Shown in pieces: positions 16,368 through 25,102 of a stretch of DNA of 64,000 nucleotides. Position 1 is the first letter of the stretch, and every line of letters starts with the position of its first letter. The stretch is taken from positions 38,331 to 102,330 of the forward strand of contig CAWAQG010000015.1 in the NCBI GenBank assembly GCA_963784135.1, written 5' to 3'. Source of the DNA: JADFXI01 sp963784135 (GTDB taxonomy: Bacteria > Nitrospirota > Thermodesulfovibrionia > Thermodesulfovibrionales > Dissulfurispiraceae). Below the pieces are notes generated by a model. That model was not told the origin of the DNA. It worked only from the letters and a program-made list of their open reading frames with translations, and did not search any database. The position numbers and the translations under genes are program-made.

Positions 16368-17231
16368 TCAGCGGTCGCTGGCGTAGCGCCACATATGCAG
16401 CAAAATTTGCAATGCAATCCCGGCCGCCATCAATATTATAAACGCCTTGCAGGCCAGCTTGACAATATACAGCAGCGGGGCCCTATGCAGGCTCGGCTCA
16501 TAATGGGAAAGCCAGGCAGCTGGAAAATCTTTATTGGCTCCCGGGTGGCATTTAAGGCATTGCAGGGTCAGCCTGGTTTTAATAATCGCTGTATCACCGC
16601 TCACTGTCGAGAGTATGTCATGGGTGCCGTGGCAATCGGTGCAGACTGCTATGGGTCTGCCCGGCTTCATCAGTTTCTCTTTCTGCAGCTTGTAAAAATT
16701 AACTGTAATACCGTGAAAATCGGAAAGATAGGTATTCACCACTTCAGTGGAGAGCCCATATTTGCCTATAATTTCCTTATTGGCGTGGCAGTTGCCGCAC
16801 ATTTCAGGAATATGTTCGCGGTATTCCAGAGTCAGAGGATTGCTTACGCCGTGCGCTTTATGACAATCCACGCAGATTGGCACATCCTGATTATTTTCGT
16901 CGAGAAGCGCCTTGCCATGCACGCTTGTCGAATAGATGCTGAATATGACCTGGTGGCATTTTTCACACCTCTTTGCGCTCCGCAGTTTTTCGGTGCGACC
17001 TTTCTGTATGGAATGACTGCCGTGACAGTCAGTGCAGACAGGCGCCTTGAGATTCCCCTGGTTGAGCTGGGCAAAGTGAATACTTTCCAGAATTTCCGAG
17101 TATTTATCGAAATGGCAGCGCCTGCATGTCTCAGAAGAGGAGATTCGTAAGTCGCGCCTGCTTCCGAACATCCTTTCAGGATGCTCTTTCGATGAAAATC
17201 CGAAATGGCAATCGTTAGCAGCTGAGTTCAT
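16368..17231 (-). CDS. Multihaem cytochrome c, C-terminal part (seven CxxCH) with membrane anchor
   Basis: The open frame encodes 287 aa with seven CxxCH motifs (CRRCH, CTDCH, CEKCH, CVDCH, CGNCH, CTDCH, CLKCH) and a C-terminal hydrophobic helix (LLYIVKLACKAFIILMAAGI). There is no signal peptide, and the N-terminal NDCHFGFSSKEHP lacks its first haem cysteine. That Cys, with the typical SVHHELSC, is found just upstream in another frame. It is therefore the downstream part of a larger cytochrome starting at 17814 and broken by frameshifts. If joined, the protein has about 13 haem sites. It ends 11 nt before the cytochrome b start. Confidence 0.85.
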   Translation of the reverse strand: MNSAANDCHFGFSSKEHPERMFGSRRDLRISSSETCRRCHFDKYSEILESIHFAQLNQGNLKAPVCTDCHGSHSIQKGRTEKLRSAKRCEKCHQVIFSIYSTSVHGKALLDENNQDVPICVDCHKAHGVSNPLTLEYREHIPEMCGNCHANKEIIGKYGLSTEVVNTYLSDFHGITVNFYKLQKEKLMKPGRPIAVCTDCHGTHDILSTVSGDTAIIKTRLTLQCLKCHPGANKDFPAAWLSHYEPSLHRAPLLYIVKLACKAFIILMAAGIALQILLHMWRYASDR

Positions 17232-17814
17232 GATGCACTGAAGACTGAAGTTAGATATCCGTCAATGGCAAGCAATACCGTCTCATCATTTCCAAAACCA
17301 TATTCAGGTGGCGTGCATGGCATTTCATGCAGTAGTCACTTTCGCTCTTCAGAATTTGCCCCCGCCGTCGGCGTCATCGCATGGGCGCGTGGCAATCGGC
17401 GCAAGGAAACGGCGTCCCCTCCTGCTCTCTTTTCGAGCAGAGCAACATGCACGGACCTGGATTTCAGTTGATTATCGTTATGGCAGCGTCTGCAGGTGCG
17501 TGAGGATTGTATTCTGAATTGTTCGGCTTTTGAATACTCGTGCCGGATGTTTCTTGTGCCGGAAAACCCGTAATGACAGGAGGAACAGCCGAGGCCGCCG
17601 TGGGCAGACATCTGGAACTGCTCGGCGGCAACTAACGCGATATCCGACTTGCCGTCCTGGAATTTTATGACGATCTCCTGTTTGCTGTGGCACTCCAGAC
17701 ATTTTTGCGCCTCAGTGGAAGGGTCACGGCGACACCGGCATATGCCATGCCGCTGATAAGTACAACAGCAAGTGCAATAAGCAGGAGCGTCTGCACGGCC
17801 CTTTTTGCCTCCAT
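17232..17814 (-). pseudogene. Multihaem cytochrome c, N-terminal part, with several frameshifts
   Basis: ATG at 17814 follows AAGGAGGAGG and opens a good signal peptide (MEAKRAVQTLLLIALAVVLI, then SGMAYA). The frame changes near 17718 into QKCLECH...CSSCHYGFSGTRNI...CRRCH, near 17415 into TPFPCADCHAPM, then into ESDYCMKCHARH, then FGNDETVLLAIDGYLTS, then SVHHELSC, then the long downstream frame. Each piece matches consecutive parts of one multihaem cytochrome and all shifts are by single bases. Six haem motifs lie here. Either true gene decay or uncorrected sequence errors. Confidence 0.75.
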
Positions 17815-17838
17815 CGTCCTCCTCCTTGTAATGATGTA

Positions 17839-17911
17839 ATAGCGTACAGCGTAATGCGTTATTGCGCAAGCCCTCAGTTAATCCGTAAACGCGATAAACG
17901 CTGTACGCTAT
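17839..17911. repeat. Inverted repeat between the HybB-like and cytochrome genes
   Basis: Perfect 13-bp arms atagcgtacagcg (17839-17851) and cgctgtacgctat (17899-17911). May form a hairpin in the intercistronic RNA; a related gcgctataacgc stretch occurs near other gene ends (about 24050 and 39580). Confidence 0.6.
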
Positions 17912-17917
17912 AAGGCA

Positions 17918-19156
17918 TCAATGAGACTCCTCATACTCCGGCTCTTCTCTGAGGACGGGAAGCGATTCAGTATCCAGCGGAATATCAGCACGTGAATAGT
18001 TGCTATCGCCATAACAACCGACACTTCCTGCCAGGGTGGAATAATATGGTGCAGATGGTCGGGAGGTTCCAGTTGAAAGTAATGATTGCCATATTGAGCC
18101 TGTTCAGCAATATCCCAAGCACGGCATAAAAGGCTCCGAACCGCACGATCCCGACGCTCTTTCGTTTGACGCCGTAGGTAAAGACAATGCGCGGCAGAAG
18201 GACAAATCCCAGAAGTTCGACAAGAAACCATGCACCATAAGGTGTAGCCAGAAGCGACCAGTTGTCATCGTGGGCAATGCCGATTATTTTAAGTGCAAAA
18301 TAAATATACATGCCGATGGCTGCGCCTTTTCCCATACCAATTGTGAGACGATCAATACTGCTGAGCAATTCGGGACCGCACTTGCTTTTTAGAAAGCGGA
18401 CAGCGAGGGTGCTTACCACTATCACCATGGCAAGGGCTGCCGTAGACACTCGAGCTGAGGAAGAATACCGGAGATGTAGGATGAATACCAGAGCGGATGC
18501 ACCTTGCCTGGAGCGAGCAGATACATTGCTCCGAGAGCTGACTGGTGGAGCGTTGAGAGTATTATGCCGGCAATCGTCATGCCTATAGTCGTCCTTGTTG
18601 CCCATCTGCGTACCCTCCTTGACTTCAGCCATTCCAGGATCGCCGGACTGAATTCGAGCAGTTGGACCGTAAGGTAGATCGCCACATGCCATGCCACCAA
18701 AAAAAGTACCGAGGCGGTTCCGAATGATATTGCCATGGGATAGTAGATGCGCCAGGGCCTCCCGAGGTCCACGAGAAGATAAATGACCGCAAAGAAATAT
18801 CCCAGCAAGCCGGTCAAAACGCTAAACGCACAACGGGATGATAGCCTTTGAACCCGAAAATATAGTAAGCTGTTGCCATGACAAACCCTGTTGCCGAAAG
18901 AGGGACTCCTCCGAAAAGACCCCAGCCGAGAAAAAGACCCCAGGGATATTCATTTGAGGCTTCGGTCACGGTATAGAGGCCGAAGATAAAGCGAATAACA
19001 ATAAGCGGGAGCCCAATGCACAGGATGAAGCGGCGATAACATTAAAAGGCGTCATAAGACTTCTTCATATACTCAGGCCAGGTCATTCCCATAAGCAATT
19101 TATTCATAAAACGCGATTGGAAGTTTTCTGTATTTAACAACATATCCGTTGCCCAT
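17918..19156 (-). pseudogene. HybB/NrfD-like quinone-interacting membrane subunit with at least six frameshifts
   Basis: Stitched frames give a single polytopic membrane protein. It starts at 19156 after an AGGAGGTGA site: NFQSRFMNKLLMGMTWPEYM, then DAF|NVIAA|FILCIGLPLIVIRFIFGL, NEYPWGLFLGWGLFGGVPLS, YHPVVR|LTGLLGYFFAVIYLLVDLG, RPWRIYYP, HPLWYSSYISGI, then VFTYGVKRKSVGIVRFG, NRLNMAIITFNWNLP|DHLHHIIPPWQEV, NRF|PVLREEPEYEESH. These are HybB family hallmarks. Shifts lie near 19152, 19045, 19030, 18820, 18470, 18062 and 17958, mostly in short homopolymers. Residue-level conservation between shifts is high. Confidence 0.8.
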
Positions 19157-19160
19157 TATT

Positions 19161-20139
19161 TCACCTCCTGCTTTTTTTCTGAAGCGGGCTTTCTTTAGCT
19201 ATTTCTTCCCGATGGCGCAACGCAGCATAGCACATGCCGAAAAGTGCCGGCCATACCGTTAAGACAAGAGGGACAGCAGCAAGGAAACCCCTTTGTTTGC
19301 TCCACGAGCGGTGTATTAGGCAGATTGGTCGGAAACCCGACTTGCTCAAACGGAACATCTGAAATATACATCCAGCTTGTGCCCCCGACTTCATGCTCTC
19401 CATATACATGGTCGATATATCGATCAGGCTGTTTCATAATCTTTTCCCGTGCAATGGTTAATAAGTCATTTCTCTTACCGAAGGTAATCGCCCCTACAGG
19501 ACAGGCATCAGCACATGCGGGAATGCCTCCTGCTTTGACTCTGCTATAGCACATGATACACTTTACGATTTTCGGCTCCAGGGCGCTTTCATAATCAAAA
19601 GCCGGCACATAGAAAGGGCAAGCTGTCATGCAGTAACGGCATCCGAAACACAAATTCTCATTATAAAGGACTGCCCCTTCCGGTGTTTTGGAATAGGCAT
19701 GTATCGGACAGGCAGTTGCGCATGAAGGCTCAAGACAGTGGTTGCATTGTATTTTGCGGTATACCGGCTTATCAGGATCTTTGGGGTTTTTATACTGATT
19801 GACCACTGTGTAAGCTGATGTGGTAGGCCTCCTTTTTTCATTAAAGACGGACTTGTCGTCAAAGGGGACCTTGGGCGCGGGAAGGTTGTTCTGTTTATTG
19901 CAGGCTGCCTCACAGCTTCTGCATCCTACGCAGGCTGAAAGATCGGTAAGACAGCCGAAACTGTCAGGCCAGCCTTCAAATTCCTTTGAATCGGCCGCTG
20001 TCGGGCAGCTTCCGACAAGCGCCGCGCCGCCAATGACCGTAATAGTGCCCAGAAATTTTCTTCTGGTCAATTTGACATTGCCGATTGAAGGCTCCGCCTC
20101 AAGGGGCGTATCCTCCGGCTTTTTGGGTATGTGTGCCAT
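19161..20139 (-). CDS. HybA-like 4x[4Fe-4S] ferredoxin subunit (Tat signal), 3' frameshift
   Basis: The open frame (19195-20139, 314 aa) has a twin-arginine signal (TRRKFLGTITVIGGAALVG) and four cysteine motifs: CVGCRSCEAAC, CNHCLEPSCATAC, CFGCRYCMTAC, CIMCYSRVKAGGIPACADAC. These bind four [4Fe-4S] clusters. GEHEVGGTSWMYISDVPFE is HybA-like. After EQTKGF the frame runs into Cys-rich nonsense; the next frame continues LAAVPLVLTVWPALFGMCYA, the usual C-terminal membrane anchor, and stops at 19161. One extra base in the AAACCCC run near 19285-19291 explains this. It would pass electrons between the periplasmic cytochromes and the HybB-like subunit. Confidence 0.85.
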
Positions 20140-20176
20140 AGTTTATCCTCCTGACTGAAGATTCGTTGTTGCGACG

Positions 20177-20611
20177 TTATCTTTTTGCGTGACACATCCC
20201 GGCACAGGCCTTTGGGTCGGTACCGACATCCGCCATACCCTTGTGGCATTGAAAGCATTTAATATGGTAAGCAACCTTTAATCCGGGCATTCCCGGGTTC
20301 GACCGCTCAAAAGTAGTGTGGCAATTCCTGCAGGCGGTAAAAGTTTTGGTGATGCTGTTCCTAAATTGCTCCGGGGAAATGTCATGGCACTCCTTGCAGG
20401 GAAGTGAAGCGTTGGTCCCATGCTGGTGATGGCAAGTCCCGCAGTTACCTGCAAGTCCTGTATGTTTCGCATGATCGAAGCGCACCGCTTCATATTTGTT
20501 CATTAAGCTATCAAGCATCACTATATCAGGGCTTTTTGCAGGGGCCGCCTGCAGTAATGAAGCAATAGAAAGGCAGGCAAACAGCAAAATCAGGGATAAT
20601 GTATTTTTCAT
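20177..20611 (-). CDS. Periplasmic class III-like cytochrome c (4 CxxCH + 1 CxxxCH)
   Basis: A 144-aa protein with a signal peptide (LSLILLFACLSIASLLQA). Haem motifs are CGTCH, CKECH, CRNCH and CFQCH, followed by an unusual C-A-G-M-C-H near the C-terminus, which has three residues between the cysteines. FDHAKHTG supplies distal His ligands as in cytochrome c3/c7 proteins. The first cytochrome of the cluster, immediately upstream of the Fe-S subunit, it resembles the small cytochrome of Hmc/Cbc/Qrc-type complexes. Start ATG at 20611 follows AGGAGG-like sequence. Confidence 0.85.
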   Translation of the reverse strand: MKNTLSLILLFACLSIASLLQAAPAKSPDIVMLDSLMNKYEAVRFDHAKHTGLAGNCGTCHHQHGTNASLPCKECHDISPEQFRNSITKTFTACRNCHTTFERSNPGMPGLKVAYHIKCFQCHKGMADVGTDPKACAGMCHAKR

Positions 20612-20699
20612 ATATATCCTCCCTTGATCGGTCCCGATATAATCCGGCGTTCACCGCTCGATATACCGGAACTGATCAGTTTGTGATGATTACCGGGCT

Positions 20700-21101
20700 T
20701 CACAGCTTTGCATTTTTTTCCTCTTTCTTTTTTTTATCTTCCTGTTTTCCAGACAGGTATGCTTCCAGCGGCCTCCATCCGAAGGATGCCTCCCTGCCTG
20801 CAAAACCCAATACACCATTAATAACGGACAACGAGAGGGCAACCAAAAAAGCGACCGGCAGGATAGCGACATACGCTAACCCTATAAAGGGCGCCGCTAT
20901 TATCCTTTTTACAGAAGCGAATAATTGGCCGGATCCCGCAGTTTTGATATACTCGATATCCTCTTTCCCAGCCTGCACCACAGTACCGAACGGTTTTGCC
21001 TTCAGAACTTCATTAAGGATAAGGAATCCTGCAATGAAGGCTATTGAAGCAACGTACTCAACTCCCTTGATATGCGTTACAAAATCAAATAGTGTATGCA
21101 T
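20700..21101 (-). CDS. Small membrane protein of the cytochrome cluster (EAYLSGK family)
   Basis: A 133-aa protein with two or three hydrophobic segments (residues ~15-32 and ~66-100) and a charged Lys/Glu-rich C-terminus. A motif FGWRPLEAYLSGK near the end, plus a preceding APFIGLAYVAILPVAFLVAL helix, is shared with the next upstream gene product. I do not recognise a named family. Starts at 21101 after AAAGGAGGAAC. It is co-directional with the cytochrome genes and presumably an accessory or uncharacterised subunit. Confidence 0.7.
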   Translation of the reverse strand: MHTLFDFVTHIKGVEYVASIAFIAGFLILNEVLKAKPFGTVVQAGKEDIEYIKTAGSGQLFASVKRIIAAPFIGLAYVAILPVAFLVALSLSVINGVLGFAGREASFGWRPLEAYLSGKQEDKKKKEEKNAKL

Positions 21102-21159
21102 GTGTTCCTCCTTTCGTCTGTCATTCGTTTAAGTTCCTGCCTGGCTTATTCCAGGGCTG

Positions 21160-21405
21160 TCACGTACTGTCCTTTTTCTTTTTCTTTTTCCCCGCCAGAT
21201 ATGCTTCCGACGGCCTCCATTCGAAATAGGCAAGGCTTCTTGCTATATTCCATGCCTTTCCGAGCACTTTTCCGCCAAGCGTAACGATTATTGCCGCTAC
21301 CGATATGAACGGCAGAAAAACAACGTAAATCAATCCGACTACCGGCCCAAGCAGCAGGGCAACCGCCTTTTTACCAATTGATGCGTCCTCCCGGTATGTA
21401 AGCAT
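21160..21405 (-). CDS. Small membrane protein, paralogue of the 133-aa neighbour (EAYLAGK)
   Basis: An 81-aa protein: GPVVGLIYVVFLPFISVAAIIVTLGG helix followed by FEWRPSEAYLAGKKKKKKDS. It aligns with the C-terminal two-thirds of the downstream protein (GLxYVxxLP...WRPxEAYLxGK), so the two are tandem paralogues. Good AAGGAGGTGA site upstream of ATG 21405. First gene of the apparent cytochrome operon. Function unknown. Confidence 0.7.
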   Translation of the reverse strand: MLTYREDASIGKKAVALLLGPVVGLIYVVFLPFISVAAIIVTLGGKVLGKAWNIARSLAYFEWRPSEAYLAGKKKKKKDST

Positions 21406-21569
21406 TTTCCATTCACCTCCTTTCCTTTAAGTTCTCCTCTTGATTCAAGAATAGCAAACCAAAAACAGGAGCACAACTGGTAAAACATCCTATTTTGGCA
21501 ACAATTTTGTCTTAGTTCTTTAAATAAATGAGAGGAAATGGAGATAACGGCTTGACTATGGAGAGACTA

Positions 21570-22097
21570 TTACTGGACCATGCTTTCCGAGATTCTGACA
21601 AGGTCGAAAGGCGGGGCATCAATAGCAACGGCGATTCGATAACGGCCCTCGAGCCACGTCATGCGGCTGCAGGTCTCATTGTGCCCGCAGGCGCCAACTT
21701 CGAGAATCGCCTGTCGACCCTTCATTTTAAATGCAGTGCGCTCATTAATTTGTATCATACGGGGGAAACCGTCGGGAACAGAAGCTGTTGCGCTGAACTG
21801 ACAAATGACCAGAGCATCCGGCTTGCCGTTTACACGCCTGAACTTCATTATGACCGATGTAAACGGTTTTGTCTGGGCTATAATCTCGTAAGGGGGCCAT
21901 ACATACTGCTGGGGGAAAAAAGACGGCACAAAAACTTCCTTTAATTTGAGCTTTGTTTTGACTTCTTCTATACTGGAGTATCTCCTCACTATTCCTTTTT
22001 CGATGTATAAGGGAAGCCAGTTAAAAAGCCACAGAAAGGCCGTCAAAGCAACAATGACGCTGAAAAAAAGGAGAATATTCCGAATATGTTTCTTCAT
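21570..22097 (-). CDS. Membrane-anchored protein of unknown function downstream of the M56-type peptidase
   Basis: A 175-aa protein with one N-terminal transmembrane helix (ILLFFSVIVALTAFLWLFNW) and a soluble extracytoplasmic part containing VFVPSFFPQQYVWPPYEI and a segment with two Cys (VGACGHNETCSRM). Start at 22097 (MKKHIRN) is preferred over an upstream in-frame ATG that overlaps the peptidase. It begins 16 nt after the peptidase stop, so the two are likely co-expressed. No family recognised; it could be a partner or target of the peptidase. Confidence 0.65.
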   Translation of the reverse strand: MKKHIRNILLFFSVIVALTAFLWLFNWLPLYIEKGIVRRYSSIEEVKTKLKLKEVFVPSFFPQQYVWPPYEIIAQTKPFTSVIMKFRRVNGKPDALVICQFSATASVPDGFPRMIQINERTAFKMKGRQAILEVGACGHNETCSRMTWLEGRYRIAVAIDAPPFDLVRISESMVQ

Positions 22098-22113
22098 ACC
22101 GGTCCTCGTGTGG

Positions 22114-23106
22114 TCATACAACGAAGTAATTGATTATGATGTTAGCAATTGAGGCGGCCATGAGTTTTCCCCAGTGCGCTCCAGCGGATTGCGCCACCCC
22201 TCCTTCAATCCTTTTGATTCTCCTTTCAACATGCACGTTACCGTCCTGCTGTGCGACAAATGCGCCATTCTTGCGCCTGTCGGTATGGACCTCAGGCTTA
22301 TAATAGAGTTTCTTCAGGGTTTCTGCAAGGGCGTAAGGATTTTTTGTTGAAGCGATCGCCATGTCATCGCATATTTTCTCTTCGTCCATGACTATGCGCC
22401 TGAACACCAGCAGGACAACAGGATTGAAAAACAGCAGCATCCTTAAAAAAAAGACAATAATCAGCAATGGCCGTTTATTTCTCAATATGTGGGCGTTCTC
22501 ATGGGCAATAGCCCCTTGCAGTTCCTCAACGGTAAGTGCCGCAATAATGCCGGTTGATAAATGAATTGACGGCCTTTTCCCTGTCCGTGCGAAAAGGATG
22601 GGATGTTCATTGACGGTAATATAAAAATCCGGTATATCCTGGGTCTCACAGTTGAAACACCCGAAGTTCCGGACAATTTCCGATTGGTGGTCCAGTTTTT
22701 CCCAGCCGGACAGTGTCTGGTCCGATCCCGCCGTATGTTTTATAATCGGGACCAATTCCTGAAAAAGGAACACTAAAGAGGTGAACACCAGTAAAAGAGT
22801 GAACAAAAGACCAAGAGGAATGGTATTCCATAATTCCAGGTCAAGCCAACGGCTGCTGTCAAAGAAGGTTCCAAGCCTGAATGCGATGTCCCCCCGTTCC
22901 GGGTCCATCAGTTGATAAAAAGGGAAGGAACAGAGAGCAGTAAAAATAATAAAAATACGGAAACGCTGCCGTATCAAAGGATTGTGGATATCCCAGATAT
23001 GAATTGCCCTGTCCACAATGAGCATTGCGATAAACGCGTGCAGGCAGGACTGAGTCATATACATGCCGAAAAAAGAGGTCAGAAAAGAGGAAAATGCAGT
23101 TTTCAT
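22114..23106 (-). CDS. Integral membrane zinc metallopeptidase, M56/M48 type
   Basis: A 330-aa protein with several hydrophobic N-terminal helices and a zinc site HENAH at residues 202-206 (HExxH variant), followed by EEKICDDMA (~242-250), which supplies the third ligand as in BlaR1/MecR1 (M56) and HtpX-like peptidases. A final hydrophobic stretch lies near residues 212-235. No sensor or repressor gene (BlaI/MecI) is adjacent. Likely acts on membrane or periplasmic proteins; the target is unknown. Confidence 0.78.
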   Translation of the reverse strand: MKTAFSSFLTSFFGMYMTQSCLHAFIAMLIVDRAIHIWDIHNPLIRQRFRIFIIFTALCSFPFYQLMDPERGDIAFRLGTFFDSSRWLDLELWNTIPLGLLFTLLLVFTSLVFLFQELVPIIKHTAGSDQTLSGWEKLDHQSEIVRNFGCFNCETQDIPDFYITVNEHPILFARTGKRPSIHLSTGIIAALTVEELQGAIAHENAHILRNKRPLLIIVFFLRMLLFFNPVVLLVFRRIVMDEEKICDDMAIASTKNPYALAETLKKLYYKPEVHTDRRKNGAFVAQQDGNVHVERRIKRIEGGVAQSAGAHWGKLMAASIANIIINYFVV

Positions 23107-23268
23107 TGTCTAATCGGGGCTTTCCATAATAACCCTGGTTTTCAAAAGCATAACAGTTACACATATCATTATTCAAGGAATCGAATATGCGAAAAAGGTA
23201 CTTTTCAGCCTGCTGCATGTTAAACATGTTAAAATAGTAAAACTATCTTTGGAGCTTTGGAGGGAAAT

Positions 23269-24036
23269 ATGTTAAGCATGAAGTCCGTGGAACCAATACA
23301 GCTTACGCTTGATGCGCGGTTCAAGTTCAAATGTCATAAAGGGATAGGATGCTTTACAAAATGCTGCAGCAATATCGACATTCTGCTCACGCCATACGAT
23401 ATTATCAGGCTGAAAAATAGACTGGGAATTTCATCCGGCGAGTTCCTTGAGCGGCATATACTTATCGAAATCGACGAAAAGACCTCACATCCGTTTGTAT
23501 TTCTCAAGATGAATGCGGACCCAAGCCGGAGCTGTCCATTTATAACTCAGGAAGGATGCACAATTTATTCAGACAGGCCTGCAAATTGCAGGTACTATCC
23601 TGTGGGGCAGGCATCACTGAAAAAAATGGACGACAAGATCAAAATGGCCGTCACTGAGGAATTTTATTTCTTTGTAAAAGAAGAACACTGCCTCGGTTTT
23701 AAAGAAGCTGACGAATGGACGGTGCGGGACTGGAGGGACAACCAGGGGGTCGACATCTACGACGATATGAACAGGGGATGGAAAGACATCCTCTTCAGGA
23801 GGAATCTCCCCGGGAATACGCTTGACGACAAAAAGCAAAAGGCGTTCTACATGGCATGCTACGACGTGGACAGATTCAGAAGGTTTGTCTTTGAAAGCAA
23901 ATTCCTCGATATGTTTGATATTGATGATAAGAGGCTCGAAAAAATCAGGAACGATGAATTGGAAATAATGAAATTAGGATTTGATTATACGAAATACATC
24001 CTGGGAATCGAGGAAACGCTGAAGAAGAAAGCTTAG
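23269..24036 (+). CDS. YkgJ-family cysteine-cluster protein
   Basis: A 255-aa protein with the CxxxxCxxxCC pattern of the YkgJ/UPF0153 family (FKCHKGIGCFTKCC), ILLTPYDIIRLKNRLGIS, then CPFITQEGCTIYSDRPANCRYYP. The cysteines probably bind zinc or an Fe-S cluster; the biochemical role is not established. The ATG at 23269 is chosen because it follows TGGAGGG. It is divergent from the peptidase gene. Confidence 0.82.
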   Translation: MLSMKSVEPIQLTLDARFKFKCHKGIGCFTKCCSNIDILLTPYDIIRLKNRLGISSGEFLERHILIEIDEKTSHPFVFLKMNADPSRSCPFITQEGCTIYSDRPANCRYYPVGQASLKKMDDKIKMAVTEEFYFFVKEEHCLGFKEADEWTVRDWRDNQGVDIYDDMNRGWKDILFRRNLPGNTLDDKKQKAFYMACYDVDRFRRFVFESKFLDMFDIDDKRLEKIRNDELEIMKLGFDYTKYILGIEETLKKKA

Positions 24037-24052
24037 TACGTGGGGCTTGGCG

Positions 24053-25093
24053 TTATAACGCTGTGCGCTCATCGCTATAACGCGCCTTCAACTGTCCGCA
24101 TGCCGCCGATATATCCTGCCCTTTGCTCTTTCTGATGATAGCGGTAATATGTGCATTCAGCAGAATATTCTGAAACTCCAGCACACTCTTTTCATCAGGC
24201 CGCTCAAATTCCGAGCCGGTATAAGGGTTGAACGGGATTAGATTCACCTTTGACGGTATCCCTTTTAAGAGATTTTTAAGCCTCTTTGCATCCTCCCGTG
24301 TGTCGTTGACATCTTTTAAAAGAACATACTCAAAGGTGATCCTCCCCCGTGCCGGAAGAGGAAATTTGCGGCATGCGTCAAGCAACGCCCTGAGCGGGTA
24401 TGTCCTGTTCACCGGCATGATGGAATTCCTAACAGCATCGGTCGTAGCATTGAGCGAAACCGCAAGTTTGACCTTCGGAGCTTTGATTGCGAGTTCAGGG
24501 ATTTTGGGCGCTATGCCTGATGTAGAAAGGGTGATTCTCCTGGGAGAGATTTTAATCCAGCCTGTTATTCTCCAAAGGGCCTCAACAACATTATCGAAAT
24601 TGGCCAGCGGCTCTCCCATTCCCATGAAAACGATATTGGTAATCTTTCGCGGCCCAATCATGCGGCCTGCGGAAATGACCTGGTCGGCGATTTCATGGGG
24701 CTGGAGGTTCCGTTTAAGCCCCATTGTGCCGGTAAGGCAAAACCTGCAGCCCATGGCGCACCCGGACTGAGAGGAAATGCAGAGAGTCAGCCGGTCTTCA
24801 TCTGGAATAAACACGCTTTCGATGCTTTCGCCGTCTTCGAGACCGAAGAGGAACTTTTCCGTTCCGTCCCCGGAGATCCGCCGGTCAAGCAGCTCAAGAT
24901 TGCTTATATAAGCCTTTCCCGCAAGCCTTTCCCGCAGTTCTTTCGAGAGTTCGGTGATGTCTGAAATAGAACGGGCATTCTTTTCGTATATCCAGTGCAG
25001 AAGCTGCTTTGCCCTGAACGCAGGCAGCCCGGATTCTTTTATGAAGGATGCCAGTTCCTGTTTTGAGAGGGCTTTGAGGTCAACTTTAGACAT
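24053..25093 (-). CDS. rlmN: Dual-specificity 23S rRNA A2503 / tRNA A37 C2-methyltransferase RlmN
   Basis: A 346-aa radical SAM enzyme. The cluster motif CxxxCxxC is at Cys112, Cys116 and Cys119 (GCAMGCRFCLTG). GMGEPLANFDNV and SLNATTDAVRNSIMPVN follow, and the C-terminal methyl-carrying Cys is in ISAACGQL (about 332). Length and block order are normal for RlmN. It converges with the YkgJ gene across a 16-nt gap. Confidence 0.96.
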   Translation of the reverse strand: MSKVDLKALSKQELASFIKESGLPAFRAKQLLHWIYEKNARSISDITELSKELRERLAGKAYISNLELLDRRISGDGTEKFLFGLEDGESIESVFIPDEDRLTLCISSQSGCAMGCRFCLTGTMGLKRNLQPHEIADQVISAGRMIGPRKITNIVFMGMGEPLANFDNVVEALWRITGWIKISPRRITLSTSGIAPKIPELAIKAPKVKLAVSLNATTDAVRNSIMPVNRTYPLRALLDACRKFPLPARGRITFEYVLLKDVNDTREDAKRLKNLLKGIPSKVNLIPFNPYTGSEFERPDEKSVLEFQNILLNAHITAIIRKSKGQDISAACGQLKARYSDERTAL

Positions 25094-25102
25094 CAGATAT
25101 TT

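Noticed and set aside
16356..17150. 264-codon open frame antisense to the multihaem cytochrome
   Set aside because: The opposite strand encodes seven CxxCH motifs in order; this frame is a shadow.
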